A stretch of 64,000 nt of DNA from positions 8,122,001 through 8,186,000 of the forward strand of contig NZ_CP041244.1 of assembly GCF_006547145.1 (NCBI RefSeq). The letters are read 5' to 3'. Both the position numbers and the translations under genes were made by a program. Positions within the stretch are counted from its first letter, which is position 1; every line of letters begins with the position of its first letter. This DNA comes from Actinomadura sp. WMMA1423. Lineage in GTDB: Bacteria > Actinomycetota > Actinomycetes > Streptosporangiales > Streptosporangiaceae. Below the pieces are notes generated by a model. That model was not told the origin of the DNA. It worked only from the letters and a program-made list of their open reading frames with translations, and made no database searches. Shown piece after piece: positions 1-8,406 of this stretch.

Positions 1-684
1 GATGGTGCGCTGCCGTTCGGGCAGCTCGCTCAGCAGGGACCAGAGGGTCTTCCGCTCGACCACGTGCTGGAGGTCGGGGTCCTCGGCGCCCAGGTGGTCG
101 ACGATGAGGCTGGTGTCGGTATCGGAGGCGCCTTCCGCCGGGGCGTCGAGGGAGAGCGGGTTGTAGGAGTCCCACGCGATGATGGCCTCGGTGACCTCGT
201 CCAGGCCGAGGCCGAGCAACTCGGCCAGCTCGCTGGGCGTCGGGGAGCGGCCGTTGTCCTGCGAGAACCGCTGGGTGGCGTCCACCAGCCGCGGGCGCAG
301 CTCCTGGATGCGGCGCGTGACCCGGATGCCCCACGTCCGGTCCCGGAAGTGGCGGCGCACCTCCCCGAGGATGACGGGGTAGGCGTAGGCGTGGAAGTTG
401 TCGCCGCGCTCGGGGTCGAAGCGGTTGATGGCCAGCACCAGACCGAGGTAGGCGACCTGCCGGATGTCCTCCAGGGGCTCGCCGCGGTGCGCGTAGCGCC
501 GCGCGATCGACTCGACCATGGGGGCCTGCGAGTCGACGAGCATGGCCCTCAGCCGGCTCCGCCGCCCGGGGGAGGTCTCCGGGTGGTTCATCTCGTCCAG
601 CAGCAGCTCGGCGGGGGGCGGTTCGGACCGGCCGGGGACGGCGGGCCTGGTCTCGTCCCTCACCGGTGCCTTGGCATGTGTCAC
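1..684 (-). CDS. SigB/SigF/SigG-family RNA polymerase sigma factor (3' end outside window)
   Basis: Partial gene; the C-terminal end lies beyond base 1. The 228 visible codons give a group 3 sigma factor of the SigB/F/G type. Region 2 is clear (RRYAHRGEPLEDIRQVAYLG, then RFDPERGDNFHAYAYPVILG), followed by the region 2.4/3 stretch GEVRRHFRDRTWGIRVTRR and a region 3 helix (GRSPTPSELAELLGL). Region 4 begins near the edge at LLSELPERQR. These factors direct RNA polymerase to stress or developmental promoters and are usually controlled by anti-sigma factors; none is adjacent here. The GTG start at 684 follows GGAG by 5 nt and overlaps the stop of a 60-aa upstream ORF in a GTGA overlap, suggesting translational coupling. 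Confidence 0.93.
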   Translation of the reverse strand, partial: MTHAKAPVRDETRPAVPGRSEPPPAELLLDEMNHPETSPGRRSRLRAMLVDSQAPMVESIARRYAHRGEPLEDIRQVAYLGLVLAINRFDPERGDNFHAYAYPVILGEVRRHFRDRTWGIRVTRRIQELRPRLVDATQRFSQDNGRSPTPSELAELLGLGLDEVTEAIIAWDSYNPLSLDAPAEGASDTDTSLIVDHLGAEDPDLQHVVERKTLWSLLSELPERQRTI

Positions 685-863
685 AGAGGCTCCATCCTGG
701 CGTCGAAGAGCGGGTGCCGTGCGGGGGGCTCCGCGGACGCGGACGAGGGCCGGGGGAGGCGGGCTCTTCCGCGACGGCGAGGCGGCTCGCATCCGTGGGC
801 GGCGCGGACGCGCGGCGGCGTCCCGGGCGGCAGGAGCTGCGAGAGGGTGAAGGTCGTGCGCAT
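681..863 (-). CDS. Small 60-aa ORF translationally coupled to the sigma factor
   Basis: Family not recognised. The ATG at 863 follows a good ribosome-binding site (GAGGTGG, about 4 nt upstream). The TGA stop at 681-683 overlaps the GTG start of the sigma factor gene by 4 nt. The predicted peptide begins MRTTFTLSQLL and is then rich in Pro, Arg and Ala with no obvious domain or membrane segment. It could be a real small protein or a leader ORF whose translation feeds ribosomes to the sigma factor start. Against this, the composition is low complexity and similar to out-of-frame readings of GC-rich DNA. Support comes only from the RBS and the exact overlap. Confidence 0.42.
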   Translation of the reverse strand: MRTTFTLSQLLPPGTPPRVRAAHGCEPPRRRGRARLPRPSSASAEPPARHPLFDARMEPL

Positions 864-1109
864 GGGACCACCTCACTCGGAACGTCGAAGTGAAGTGGAG
901 CCGCGCTGTTGGACCCCGGAAGACCGGATCGGTCGTCTCGACTCATCTCCCCATCCGCGGTGGCCTCAAACCGGCGGGGAGGGCCGCGGGCCCTGTGGCG
1001 AGGGGCGTTCGGCCCGTTGGCGGGCACGCAATAACATGCGATTGCGGCGGTCCCCCGGGGGATGACCGCGCTCACGAGCCGCCAGGTGACACGTTGGAAG
1101 GAGAACTCG

Positions 1110-1883
1110 GTGAACGACCGGCTCGCAACCGGCTCCGACCGCTTCCCGGACTCCGCCGGCCACATGGTGGAGCTGACCCGCTCCCTGCTGGAGGCGGAGA
1201 CGGTCGACGGTGTTCTGCGGCGCATCCTCCTGGCCGCCCAGATCCTGGTGCCGGGCGCCGACATGGCCAGCATCACACTGCGGGAGCGCAACGGCGACCT
1301 GCGCACGCCGTTCCACAGCGACCCGGCGGCGGTCGAACTCGACCGGCTCCAGTACCGGCTCGGGGAAGGGCCGTGCCTGACCGCCGCCGACCCCGCGGGC
1401 GCCGCCTTCGCGCGCAGCGGCGACCTGGCGGCCGACCCCGCGTGGCCGGAGTTCGGCCCCGCCGCCGCCTCCCACGGCTACGCGTCCGTCCTGGCCACCG
1501 CCCTGCTGCTGCCCACGGAGTCGGACGAGGCCGTCGGTGCGCTCAACATCTACTCGCGGGGGCGCGAGACGCTGGACGGCATCGCCTGCGACACCGCGCT
1601 GCTGCTGGCCACGCACGCCTCCCTCGCCCTGGCCGTCGTCCGGACGGCGGCCGACGGCGCCCGCACCCGGGCCGAGGCCGAGAACCAGATGGTGAACCTG
1701 CGCAGGGCGCTCGACACCCGGACCGTGATCGGCCAGGCCACCGGCATCCTGATGGCCCGCCGCGGCCTCGACCGCGACAAGGCGTTCGAGCTGCTGTCCC
1801 GCACCTCGCAGAACCTCAACGTCCGGCTCGGCAGCCTGGCCGAGGGCATCGTCTCCACCCCCGAGGCCGCCGACGAGCTCTGA
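1110..1883 (+). CDS. GAF and ANTAR domain-containing transcription antitermination regulator
   Basis: 257 aa. A GAF sensor domain (about residues 18-170, including RLGEGPCLTA) is followed by a C-terminal ANTAR domain (about 190-245: LDTRTVIGQATGILMARRGL, then AFELLSRTSQNLN). ANTAR proteins bind dual-hexaloop RNA motifs and relieve transcription termination; the GAF domain is expected to sense a small ligand or redox state. The GTG start at 1110 was chosen over an upstream in-frame start because AAGGAG lies 6 nt before it. The gene is monocistronic and convergent with the cyclase-like gene. The RNA target cannot be told from the window. Confidence 0.93.
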   Translation: MNDRLATGSDRFPDSAGHMVELTRSLLEAETVDGVLRRILLAAQILVPGADMASITLRERNGDLRTPFHSDPAAVELDRLQYRLGEGPCLTAADPAGAAFARSGDLAADPAWPEFGPAAASHGYASVLATALLLPTESDEAVGALNIYSRGRETLDGIACDTALLLATHASLALAVVRTAADGARTRAEAENQMVNLRRALDTRTVIGQATGILMARRGLDRDKAFELLSRTSQNLNVRLGSLAEGIVSTPEAADEL

Positions 1884-1935
1884 GGCCCTTCGGGGGCGCT
1901 CGACGGCGGCGGTTCCTGCCCGAGCTTCGTCGGCT

Positions 1936-2553
1936 TCAGGAGGCGAGGACGAGCGGTGACGGTACGTGCACGAACACCTGTTGGCGCCGGCCGCAGACCA
2001 CGACGCTGTAATGCGGGTGGTAGTCACTGGCGTCGATGCCACCGTACTCGTGCCTGACGATCCCCCAATAGATCTCGCTGGAAACTGCTAAGACCATGGG
2101 CGCCGGAACCGACCGTAAGACCGCCTTGAGTTTCGGGGAATCCAGCATGCGGCATGCGACGTCCACCGCTTCCCCGATGCAGCCCGTTTCGTCGCACAGG
2201 ATGTCACCGGCGTGTATCGCCGCGCGCACCCGCAGTTCTCGCCGCATGCGTTCGACAGAGGACAGCCCGAGGTTGTAGTCGGTGAGCTGCCGGGTCAGTT
2301 CCGGCACGAGCCGGGACAGCAGAAAGGTCTTGGGCACATCGTCCACCGGGCGGATCGGCAGGAGGATCCCGTCGCCGCGGTCGTCGAGGCGATCGTGCCG
2401 CTCCTCGCCCACACCCGCGTACTCCATCGCCTTGTTCAGGAACCCGTAGAGCAGATCACGCAGCTCTTTCTTGATCGGGTTGGTACGCAGGGGGGCGGTC
2501 GAACTCTCGATATCGAGGGCGAGGATGCTCCTGTGCACCGGATGGCTGGTCAC
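1936..2553 (-). CDS. Small class III nucleotidyl cyclase-like protein
   Basis: 205 aa from the GTG at 2553, chosen because GGGAG lies 7 nt upstream. The fold resembles the class III adenylate/guanylate cyclase catalytic domain: ILALDIESST carries the first metal-binding Asp, DRGDGILLPI the second, and AIHAGDI followed by IGEAVDVACRML matches the conserved middle of the domain. There is no membrane, GAF or HAMP module, so this is a soluble stand-alone cyclase domain. It may make a cyclic nucleotide or be a catalytically weak homologue used as an effector; the transition-state Asn/Arg pair is not obvious by eye. It is convergent with the GAF-ANTAR gene. Confidence 0.75.
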   Translation of the reverse strand: MTSHPVHRSILALDIESSTAPLRTNPIKKELRDLLYGFLNKAMEYAGVGEERHDRLDDRGDGILLPIRPVDDVPKTFLLSRLVPELTRQLTDYNLGLSSVERMRRELRVRAAIHAGDILCDETGCIGEAVDVACRMLDSPKLKAVLRSVPAPMVLAVSSEIYWGIVRHEYGGIDASDYHPHYSVVVCGRRQQVFVHVPSPLVLAS

Positions 2554-2875
2554 TGAGCCGCTCCCATTCACACCCCGTGTCCTCCCGGCAGAGGACGTCG
2601 ATCCCAGTGTCCGTACAGAGGCCAGAGTGTGCAACATGCACGCCGTGGAAGGATCCATCCGGCAAGGCGCACCTATCGGCCGTGGCTGCTACTTCTGACA
2701 CCCGTAGCCATAATCACGCCCGTGTAGTGCTGGTATGTCGAGCATTGTGCCCTTCGGCGGGGTTCTGAGATTCTCTAATCCGATTGTGCAACTTGCATTG
2801 CAATCACCGAAGCCGCCTACGAGGATTGGGGGAGTCGACAAGAGCGCATGCTACCTACTGGAGGGTGGAGGCATC

Positions 2876-3742
2876 GTGGCAGCGGCCCCGAGTGTCCGAC
2901 GGCGTCGCCTGGGCGCCGAACTCCGACGGCTTCGCGCCCGGCGCGACCTCACCGCCGACCATGTCGCCGCCCTGCTGGACTGGTCCCCATCCAAAATCAG
3001 CAGAGTGGAGACGGCCAGGATCGGCATCAGCGTCTCCGACGTGCGCCTCCTGCTCGACCTCTACGAGGTCGCGGGACAGCACAAGAGCGAGCTCCTGGCG
3101 CTGGCGGACGCCGCCACCCGGCGCGGCTGGTGGGCGCGGTACGCGAAGGACCTGATCTTCGCGGAGTTCGCGGCCTATGTCGCCCTCGAGGACGAGGCCG
3201 ACTCCGCGGCGAACCATGTCACCTACAACATCCCGGGGCTTTTGCAGATAGAGGAGTACGCCTATCACATCATCGAAGGTGGAAGGAGCGCGTTCCAAGG
3301 GATTTCCGCGGCCCAGGCCGACCGGTTGGTCGAAGTGCGGATGCGCCGCCAGCAGATTCTGTATCGTGAGCATCCGCTGGACTTCTCGAGCGTCCTCGAC
3401 GAATCGGTGCTGATGCGCTCCATCGGAAACCGGGGCACGATGCGGCGCCAGTTGACGAAGTTGATCGAACTGGCGGAGATGCCCAACATCGAACTGCGCA
3501 TACACCCGCTGAAGGCCGCACACGTTCCGGTCTTCAACGAATCTTTCACGATCCTCAACTTCCTGCCCGCCCATGACGTGAACTTCCCGGAAGTTCTCTT
3601 CATCGACAGCGTCCAGTCGGCGGAGGTGCTCGACACCGACATCACCCGGCACTACCGTCTCGCGTGGGAAAGCTTCAAGTCGAGTTCTCTGTCGCCCCAG
3701 AAGTCCAGGGACCGCATCGCCGAGGCCGTCAAGGAGCTTTGA
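2876..3742 (+). CDS. Helix-turn-helix (XRE) regulator with DUF5753
   Basis: 288 aa. An N-terminal XRE-type HTH (about residues 8-65: LGAELRRLRARRDLTADHVA, WSPSKISRVE) is followed by a DUF5753 effector domain (about 95-275: IPGLLQIEEYA, VRMRRQQIL, SVLDESVL, NIELRIHPL). This architecture is abundant in actinomycetes and is typically encoded beside DUF397 genes, with roles in development and antibiotic control (WhiJ-like systems). The GTG start at 2876 has GGTGGAGG 4-5 nt upstream and leaves a standard-length protein; an upstream in-frame ATG at 2735 would add 47 residues unlike the family. A DUF397 gene follows on the opposite strand 29 nt downstream. Confidence 0.95.
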   Translation: MAAAPSVRRRRLGAELRRLRARRDLTADHVAALLDWSPSKISRVETARIGISVSDVRLLLDLYEVAGQHKSELLALADAATRRGWWARYAKDLIFAEFAAYVALEDEADSAANHVTYNIPGLLQIEEYAYHIIEGGRSAFQGISAAQADRLVEVRMRRQQILYREHPLDFSSVLDESVLMRSIGNRGTMRRQLTKLIELAEMPNIELRIHPLKAAHVPVFNESFTILNFLPAHDVNFPEVLFIDSVQSAEVLDTDITRHYRLAWESFKSSSLSPQKSRDRIAEAVKEL

Positions 3743-3771
3743 GAGGGCCTCGGCGACGCGCGCGGACGAAA

Positions 3772-3981
3772 CTACGCGGTTCGCGAAGGGACCTCGGTTT
3801 TCGCCTGCTTGAGCAGGGCGTCGAAGGCGGCCGCGGAGAAGGTCAGGATCGGCCCGCCGTCGCCTCGCTTGGTGTCCCGGACCGCGATGTTCCCGTCCGG
3901 CATGCGCGCCGCTTCCACGCAATTTCCATCACCAACACAGAAAGTACTTCTTCGCCACAAAAGGGCATGTGCTGCCTGCAT
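3772..3981 (-). CDS. DUF397 domain-containing protein
   Basis: 69 aa in the longest reading. It contains the DUF397 signature: WRRSTFCVGDGNCVEAA, then NIAVRDTKRGDGGPILTF and a C-terminal helix AFDALLKQAK. DUF397 proteins are small cytoplasmic partners of HTH-DUF5753 regulators (BldB/WhiJ-type systems), and the neighbouring convergent gene encodes exactly such a regulator. The start is uncertain: the ATG at 3981 has only a weak purine-rich upstream sequence, and a TTG or GTG close to the WRRS motif could give the more usual length of about 60 aa. The DUF397 assignment does not depend on the start. Confidence 0.88.
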   Translation of the reverse strand: MQAAHALLWRRSTFCVGDGNCVEAARMPDGNIAVRDTKRGDGGPILTFSAAAFDALLKQAKTEVPSRTA

Positions 3982-4400
3982 TGGCTACCCACTCTCTATG
4001 GAAAGGGTCTTCTCGGACATTGCACGACAAGACCACCCAACTGCACATTGGGCTACATTATGGATTCAAGCGGACGCCGATGGTTGACGCGCTCGTCGCC
4101 TAAAATATCCTGCCTGCTGGTCTGGTGGTGCTCTCATCCCATCCAGAACTAGACCAAATTCGGGAACCGACCTTCCTGGAATTCGTCCAGGAGTTCTGCG
4201 AGGTGTCCAGTCTTGATCAACAGTGCTGGCAGAGGCCGACGACTGTGACGAAGGTTACGACGTTGCCGTTCTCGCTGGTTCTGGGCAGATCCCGATGAAC
4301 ATGACCGACCACACGGTCGGGCGCGGTAGGTATGTGTTGTTTCGGGGGATAAGGCCGCATGGGGACACGGGTTCGGCGCCGCAGGAACCGCGGACGGGAA
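3982..4400. other. 419-nt stretch without a convincing gene, lower G+C than its surroundings
   Basis: The base composition is visibly more AT-rich than the flanks (for example CCTAAAATATCC near 4100), consistent with decayed or acquired DNA. A plus-strand open frame near 4121-4300 reads VVLSSHPELDQIREPTFLEF and onward. It has no good RBS and no recognised family, so it is not called as a gene. Two short inverted repeats occur: CCTGGA/TCCAGG around 4175-4195 and CCGACC-ACAC-GGTCGG at 4305-4320. The latter could terminate the methyltransferase gene that ends at 4401, although no T-tract follows. Confidence 0.4.
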
Positions 4401-5201
4401 TCAGGACTTGCGGCCGAGACCGCCCGTCATGAAGCGCACGTCGATGGTGCTGGCGTCCAGGACGGGCTCGTCGGGGCGCCACAGCGGAAGCGGGACGAGG
4501 CCGGGCGGCAGGATCTCCAAGCCGTCGAAGAACGCGGCCAGCTCGGCGGGGGTGCGGACGCGCCCGGAGCCGAGCTGCTCCAGGAGCTGCTTCTCCAGCG
4601 CGACGGATTCGGGGGCGTCGCCCAGGCGGGTGAAGTTGGTGATGAAGAAGAAGGAGCCGCTGGGCACCGCGTCCCGGAGCACCTGGACGATCTGGCCGGG
4701 CTTCTCCTCGTCGGCGAGGTGGTGCAGGATGCCGACGAGCATCACGCAGACGGGCTTGTCGAAGTCGATGAGCGCGCGGACCTCCGGCAGGCCGAGGAGG
4801 TCGCCGGGTCGGCGGATGTCGGCGGTCACCACGGTGGTGTTCGCGTTGTCGGCCAGGATCGCCCGGCCGTGCGCGAGCACGATCGGGTCGATGTCGACGT
4901 ACACCACGCGGGCCTCTGGGTTGGTCTCCTGGGCGACCTCGTGGGTGTTGCGGACGGTCGGCAGGCCCGATCCCAGGTCGAGGAACTGGGTGATCCCCTC
5001 CTCGGCGGCGAGGTAGCGGACGACGCGGTGCAGCATCGCGCGGTTGTGCAGGGCGATGTCCCGCAGCTCCGGCATGATCGCGAGGCTCGCCTCGGCCACC
5101 GCCCGGTCCACCTCGTAGTTGTCCTTGCCGCCGAGCATCACGTCGTAGACGCGTGCCGCGGTGGGGACGCCGGTGGGAATCTGCGGGGACGACTCGGTCA
5201 T
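4401..5201 (-). CDS. SAM-dependent methyltransferase, Methyltransf_19 (DUF574-type) family
   Basis: 266 aa. The sequence matches the actinomycete-specific S-adenosyl methyltransferase family PF04672: ARVYDVMLGGKDNYEVDR near the N terminus, then the SAM-binding motif FLDLGSGLPT and VVYVDIDPIVLAHG, and the motif CVMLVGILHHLADE. These are cytoplasmic enzymes of mostly unknown substrate, found in many copies in Streptomyces-like genomes. The ATG at 5201 is chosen because GAGG lies 5 nt upstream; an in-frame GTG sits two codons earlier. The gene stands alone with no operon partner. Confidence 0.93.
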   Translation of the reverse strand: MTESSPQIPTGVPTAARVYDVMLGGKDNYEVDRAVAEASLAIMPELRDIALHNRAMLHRVVRYLAAEEGITQFLDLGSGLPTVRNTHEVAQETNPEARVVYVDIDPIVLAHGRAILADNANTTVVTADIRRPGDLLGLPEVRALIDFDKPVCVMLVGILHHLADEEKPGQIVQVLRDAVPSGSFFFITNFTRLGDAPESVALEKQLLEQLGSGRVRTPAELAAFFDGLEILPPGLVPLPLWRPDEPVLDASTIDVRFMTGGLGRKS

Positions 5202-5452
5202 GTGCACCTCAACGCTCAGGAGATCTTGCCCCGAATCGTAGCTTCGCGAGGCTCGTCCAGACTGCGAAAACCCCTATGCCCAAGGGCTTTTCGTGAAATC
5301 TGACGCTGCGACCCCGACCTCCGGTCCCGGGTCGTACGCGTCCGGGGCCGCCCGGCGCCCGCTCGGCCGTCGAGCCGGGCTCGGCGGCGGCCGGCCTTGA
5401 CCGGAGAGGTGCCGTGGGCGGGGCCTGGATCCTGCCGTCAGGCCGTGTGACG

Positions 5453-5818
5453 CTAGGGCGAATATGTCAGGTAGCCCGCGTCGCCGCCCTGGTAGTAGGT
5501 GGCCTCGTCGGCGACGGCCAGCGGGAGTCCGAGCCTCAGACTTTCGACCAGGTCGGGGTTGGCTGCGCCGAGCGAGACGAACTCCGACGCGGCGTTGGAG
5601 CGGATGGCCCAGGAGCGCGACCGGCTCCGCGCACATCACCGACCTCATACGCACGCGCGAAGCCTTGGACGGGCTGATGGCCACCGCCCGAGCCTCCAGA
5701 CCAAGGAGGCGTACGCCGGATAAAGAGGCGGCATCGGGTACTCGGCGGCGAGTTGGTCGTGCTGCACCGGTGTGTCGTAGCCCGCCCCCCAAGCGGCCGG
5801 TTCGTGGCAGAGTGGCGG
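5453..5818 (-). pseudogene. Decayed protein-coding remnant with apparent frameshifts
   Basis: No single frame is open across this stretch, but three consecutive minus-strand frames give plausible protein text. First comes 5818-5645 (AAWGAGYDTPVQHDQLAAEY, PPLYPAYASLVW, then TGA). Next is a middle stretch readable as ARAVAISPSKASRVRMRSVM. Last is the C-terminal part ending in TAG at 5453-5455 (ASEFVSLGAANPDLVESL, ATYYQGGDAGYLTYSP). The natural-looking composition across frame changes suggests a gene broken by two small indels. The family is not recognised. The alternative is chance reading of noncoding DNA; no start codon with an RBS is visible. The rest of the gap (5202-5452) shows only GC-rich sequence. 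Confidence 0.4.
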
Positions 5819-5819
5819 G

Positions 5820-6554
5820 ATGCCTGGCGCGCGGTACGGGATGGATGCGCCCTACGGATTCGGCTTCGTGGGCTTGGTGGTGCTGGGGTTCTGGGTGACC
5901 GGGCTGGTGATGGTGGTCACCGCCGATCTGGCCGCCGCGCTGCCCGCGCTGGTCTCCGGCACCCTGCTGGCGGGATGCCTCGCCCTGAGCCTGCACGTCA
6001 CGCTGCGCGGCAAGTTCCTGGTCTGGCGGGACGTGCTGGACGAACTGGACCTGCGCGGCGACGAACGGCTGCTCGACCTCGGCTGCGGACGCGGCGCCGT
6101 CCTGCTGGCCGCCGCGCGGCGCCTCCCTCAGGGCCGGGCCGTCGGCGTGGACCTGTGGCGCGGACGGGACCAGTCCGGCAACACCCCGGCGGCGACCCTG
6201 CGCAACGCCCGCGCCGAAGGCGTCGCCGACCGCGTCCACGTGCAGGGGGGTGACCTGCGCAGGCTCCCGTACGCGGAGGCGAGCTTCGACCTGGTCGTGT
6301 CCAGCCTCACGGTGCACACCATCTTCGGCGCGGACGCCCGCGCCCAAGCGATCACCGAGGCGTACCGGGTGCTGCGGCCGGGCGGCCGCCTGCTGATCGC
6401 CGACCTGGCCCGGACCCCCCGCGAGTACGCCGAGGTGCTGGCCCGGCTGGATGCCGAGGACATAGGCGTGCGCGGCCTCGGCTGGCGCGCGTGGTGGGGC
6501 AGTCCGTGGGTCCCGACCCGCCTGCTCACCGCCCGCAAACCCGCCACCCCCTGA
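5820..6554 (+). CDS. Membrane-anchored class I SAM-dependent methyltransferase
   Basis: 244 aa. Two hydrophobic segments near the N terminus (about residues 12-32 and 38-60) should anchor the protein in the membrane. A Rossmann methyltransferase domain follows: motif I LLDLGCGRGAVLL, motif II GVDLW, DLVVSSLTVHTIF and YRVLRPGGRLLIADL. The catalytic domain most resembles the Methyltransf_11/25 type. The substrate is unknown; a lipid or membrane-associated substrate would fit the anchor. The ATG at 5820 lies just after AGAGTGGCGGG; a second ATG seven codons later is possible. It is convergent with the AidB-like gene. Confidence 0.88.
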   Translation: MPGARYGMDAPYGFGFVGLVVLGFWVTGLVMVVTADLAAALPALVSGTLLAGCLALSLHVTLRGKFLVWRDVLDELDLRGDERLLDLGCGRGAVLLAAARRLPQGRAVGVDLWRGRDQSGNTPAATLRNARAEGVADRVHVQGGDLRRLPYAEASFDLVVSSLTVHTIFGADARAQAITEAYRVLRPGGRLLIADLARTPREYAEVLARLDAEDIGVRGLGWRAWWGSPWVPTRLLTARKPATP

Positions 6555-6612
6555 ACACACCTACCGGCAAGAACCCGGCGGATTCCCCGGCTCGGCGACC
6601 TTGAGTGAGGAT

Positions 6613-8238
6613 TCAGCCGACCTTCGGGGTGGCGCGGTCGATGATGGGGGCGACGTCCAGGCCTGGCGGCAGGGTGCCGAAGGCGCCGCCCCAGTCGCCG
6701 GCCAGGCGGGTGGCGCAGAAGGCGTCGGCGACCGCCGGGTGACCGTGCCTGACCAGCAGCGATGCCTGGAGGACTAGCGCCAGGTTTTCGGCTACTCGGC
6801 GGGCGCGGTACTCGATGGTCGTGGTGTCGGCGAAGCTCTCCTTGGCGTCCTTGATGGCCGCGTCGAGGCGCTTGTCGGCTCCTCGGGAAAGCTCGACCTC
6901 CTCGAAGAACGCCTCCAAGGTCTGCGGCTCGCGGAGCACGGCCCGCAGAATGTCGAGCGCCGCTACGTTGCCGGAGCCCTCCCAGATCGAGTTCAGGGGG
7001 GACTCTCGGAAGAGGCGGGGCATTCCGGAGTCCTCCACGTAGCCGTTGCCGCCCAGGCATTCGAGGGACTCGGCGGCGTGGGCGGGCCAGCGCTTGCAGA
7101 TCCAGTACTTGCTGATCGCGAGGGCCAGGCGCTTGAAGGCGGTCTCGGACTCGCTGCCGCGCACCGAGCGGTCGGTGGCGCCCGCGAGGCGCAGCATCGT
7201 GGTGGTGGCGGCCTCGGACTCGATCGCGAGGTCGGCCAGGACGTTGCGCATCAGCGGCTGGTCGATCAGCGCCTTGCCGAACGCCGAGCGGTGGGCCGCG
7301 TGGTGGGCGGCGGTGGTGACGCCGAGGCGCATCCCGGACGCGGCGCCGATCACGCAGTCGAGCCGGGTCATGTTGACCATCTCGATGATGGTGCGGACGC
7401 CGCGGCCCTCGTCGCCGACCCGCCAGGCGACCGCCTCGTCGTACTCGACCTCGGAGGACGCGTTGGACCTGTTGCCGAGCTTGTCCTTCAGGCGCATGAG
7501 GCGCAGCGGGTTGAGACCGCCGTCCGGCAGGACGCGGGGGACGAGGAAGCAGGTCAGGCCGCCGGGCGCCTGGGCGAGGGTGAGGAACACGTCGCACATC
7601 GGGGCGCTGGTGAACCACTTGTGGCCGACGAGCCGGTACGTCCCGTCGGGCTGGGGCGCGGCCGTGGTGGTGTTGGCCCGGACGTCCGAGCCGCCCTGCT
7701 TCTCGGTCATGGACATGCCGGCGAGGAGGGCGGTCTTGGTGAGCGGGGGCCGCAGCCCGAAGTCGTACTCGGGCCGGGCCAGGAGCGGCTCGTACCGCGC
7801 GGCCAGCTCCGGCGACTGCCGCAGCGCGGGGACGGCGGCGTAGGTCATCGAGATCGGGCAGCCGTGCCCGGCGTCGACGCGCCAGGTGTAGAACTTCGCG
7901 GCGCGGGCGACGTGGGCGCCCTCGCGGGGGTCGGTCCAGGCCGAGCCGTGCAGGCCGTGCGTCACCGCGACCGTCATCAGCTCGTGCCACGCCGGGTGGA
8001 ACTCGACCTCGTCGATCCGGTGCCCGCAGCGGTCGTGGGTGCGCAGGACGGGCGGGTGCTCGTTGGCGAGGCGCCCCCACTCCTGGGCCCGCTCGGTTCC
8101 GGCGAGGAGGCCGAGCTCGCGCACCTGCGCCTCGGCCCATCCGGCGCCCTCGCGGTGCAGCCCGTCCAGCAGGGCCGCCTCGTCGGACACGTCGTGCCCG
8201 GCGAGCGGGGGGACCTGGTTGAACACCTCGTGCGTCAC
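6613..8238 (-). CDS. AidB-like acyl-CoA dehydrogenase family flavoprotein
   Basis: 541 aa from the GTG at 8238 (GGGAG 6 nt upstream); E. coli AidB is also about 541 aa. Family features are the N-terminal motif FNQVPPLAGHDV, the flavin-binding middle GMSMTEKQGGSDVRANTT, YRLVGHKWFTSAP, and the C-terminal part SLECLGGNGYVED followed by ESPLNSIWEGSGNV. AidB proteins belong to the alkylation (Ada) response in E. coli and bind DNA; in actinomycetes they are often annotated simply as acyl-CoA dehydrogenases. No ada gene is adjacent, but an O6-methylguanine methyltransferase lies 50 kb away. It is divergent from the DUF1707 gene. Confidence 0.92.
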   Translation of the reverse strand: MTHEVFNQVPPLAGHDVSDEAALLDGLHREGAGWAEAQVRELGLLAGTERAQEWGRLANEHPPVLRTHDRCGHRIDEVEFHPAWHELMTVAVTHGLHGSAWTDPREGAHVARAAKFYTWRVDAGHGCPISMTYAAVPALRQSPELAARYEPLLARPEYDFGLRPPLTKTALLAGMSMTEKQGGSDVRANTTTAAPQPDGTYRLVGHKWFTSAPMCDVFLTLAQAPGGLTCFLVPRVLPDGGLNPLRLMRLKDKLGNRSNASSEVEYDEAVAWRVGDEGRGVRTIIEMVNMTRLDCVIGAASGMRLGVTTAAHHAAHRSAFGKALIDQPLMRNVLADLAIESEAATTTMLRLAGATDRSVRGSESETAFKRLALAISKYWICKRWPAHAAESLECLGGNGYVEDSGMPRLFRESPLNSIWEGSGNVAALDILRAVLREPQTLEAFFEEVELSRGADKRLDAAIKDAKESFADTTTIEYRARRVAENLALVLQASLLVRHGHPAVADAFCATRLAGDWGGAFGTLPPGLDVAPIIDRATPKVG

Positions 8239-8371
8239 GTGCTCTCCCAACGTTCGTGCCGTCCACCCGCAGAATACAGAACGAGGTTCGGACAAGAACT
8301 TGATCATGCCTCTGGGGTGGCCGGACGTCCATCCTCCTCAGGTGGTGGGGCGATCTCGTCCGCGCGGCGGA

Positions 8372-8399
8372 TTGTCCGGGGCCGCGGGGGGCATACCTT
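8372..8399 (+). promoter_or_regulatory. Candidate promoter for the DUF1707 gene (leaderless arrangement)
   Basis: TTGTCC at 8372-8377 and TACCTT at 8394-8399 are separated by 16 nt. The ATG at 8407 begins 8 nt after the -10 hexamer and no Shine-Dalgarno sequence is present, so the transcript would start at or beside the A of the start codon. Confidence 0.5.
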
Positions 8400-8406
8400 C
8401 GAAATC

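Noticed and set aside
2735..2875. N-terminal extension of the HTH-DUF5753 protein from the ATG at 2735
   Set aside because: The 47 extra residues do not fit the family and the GTG at 2876 has a strong RBS; the region is more likely promoter.
4121..4300. Plus-strand open frame reading VVLSSHPELDQIREPTFLEF
   Set aside because: Protein-like text but short, without RBS, start context or recognised family; recorded as unassigned AT-richer DNA.
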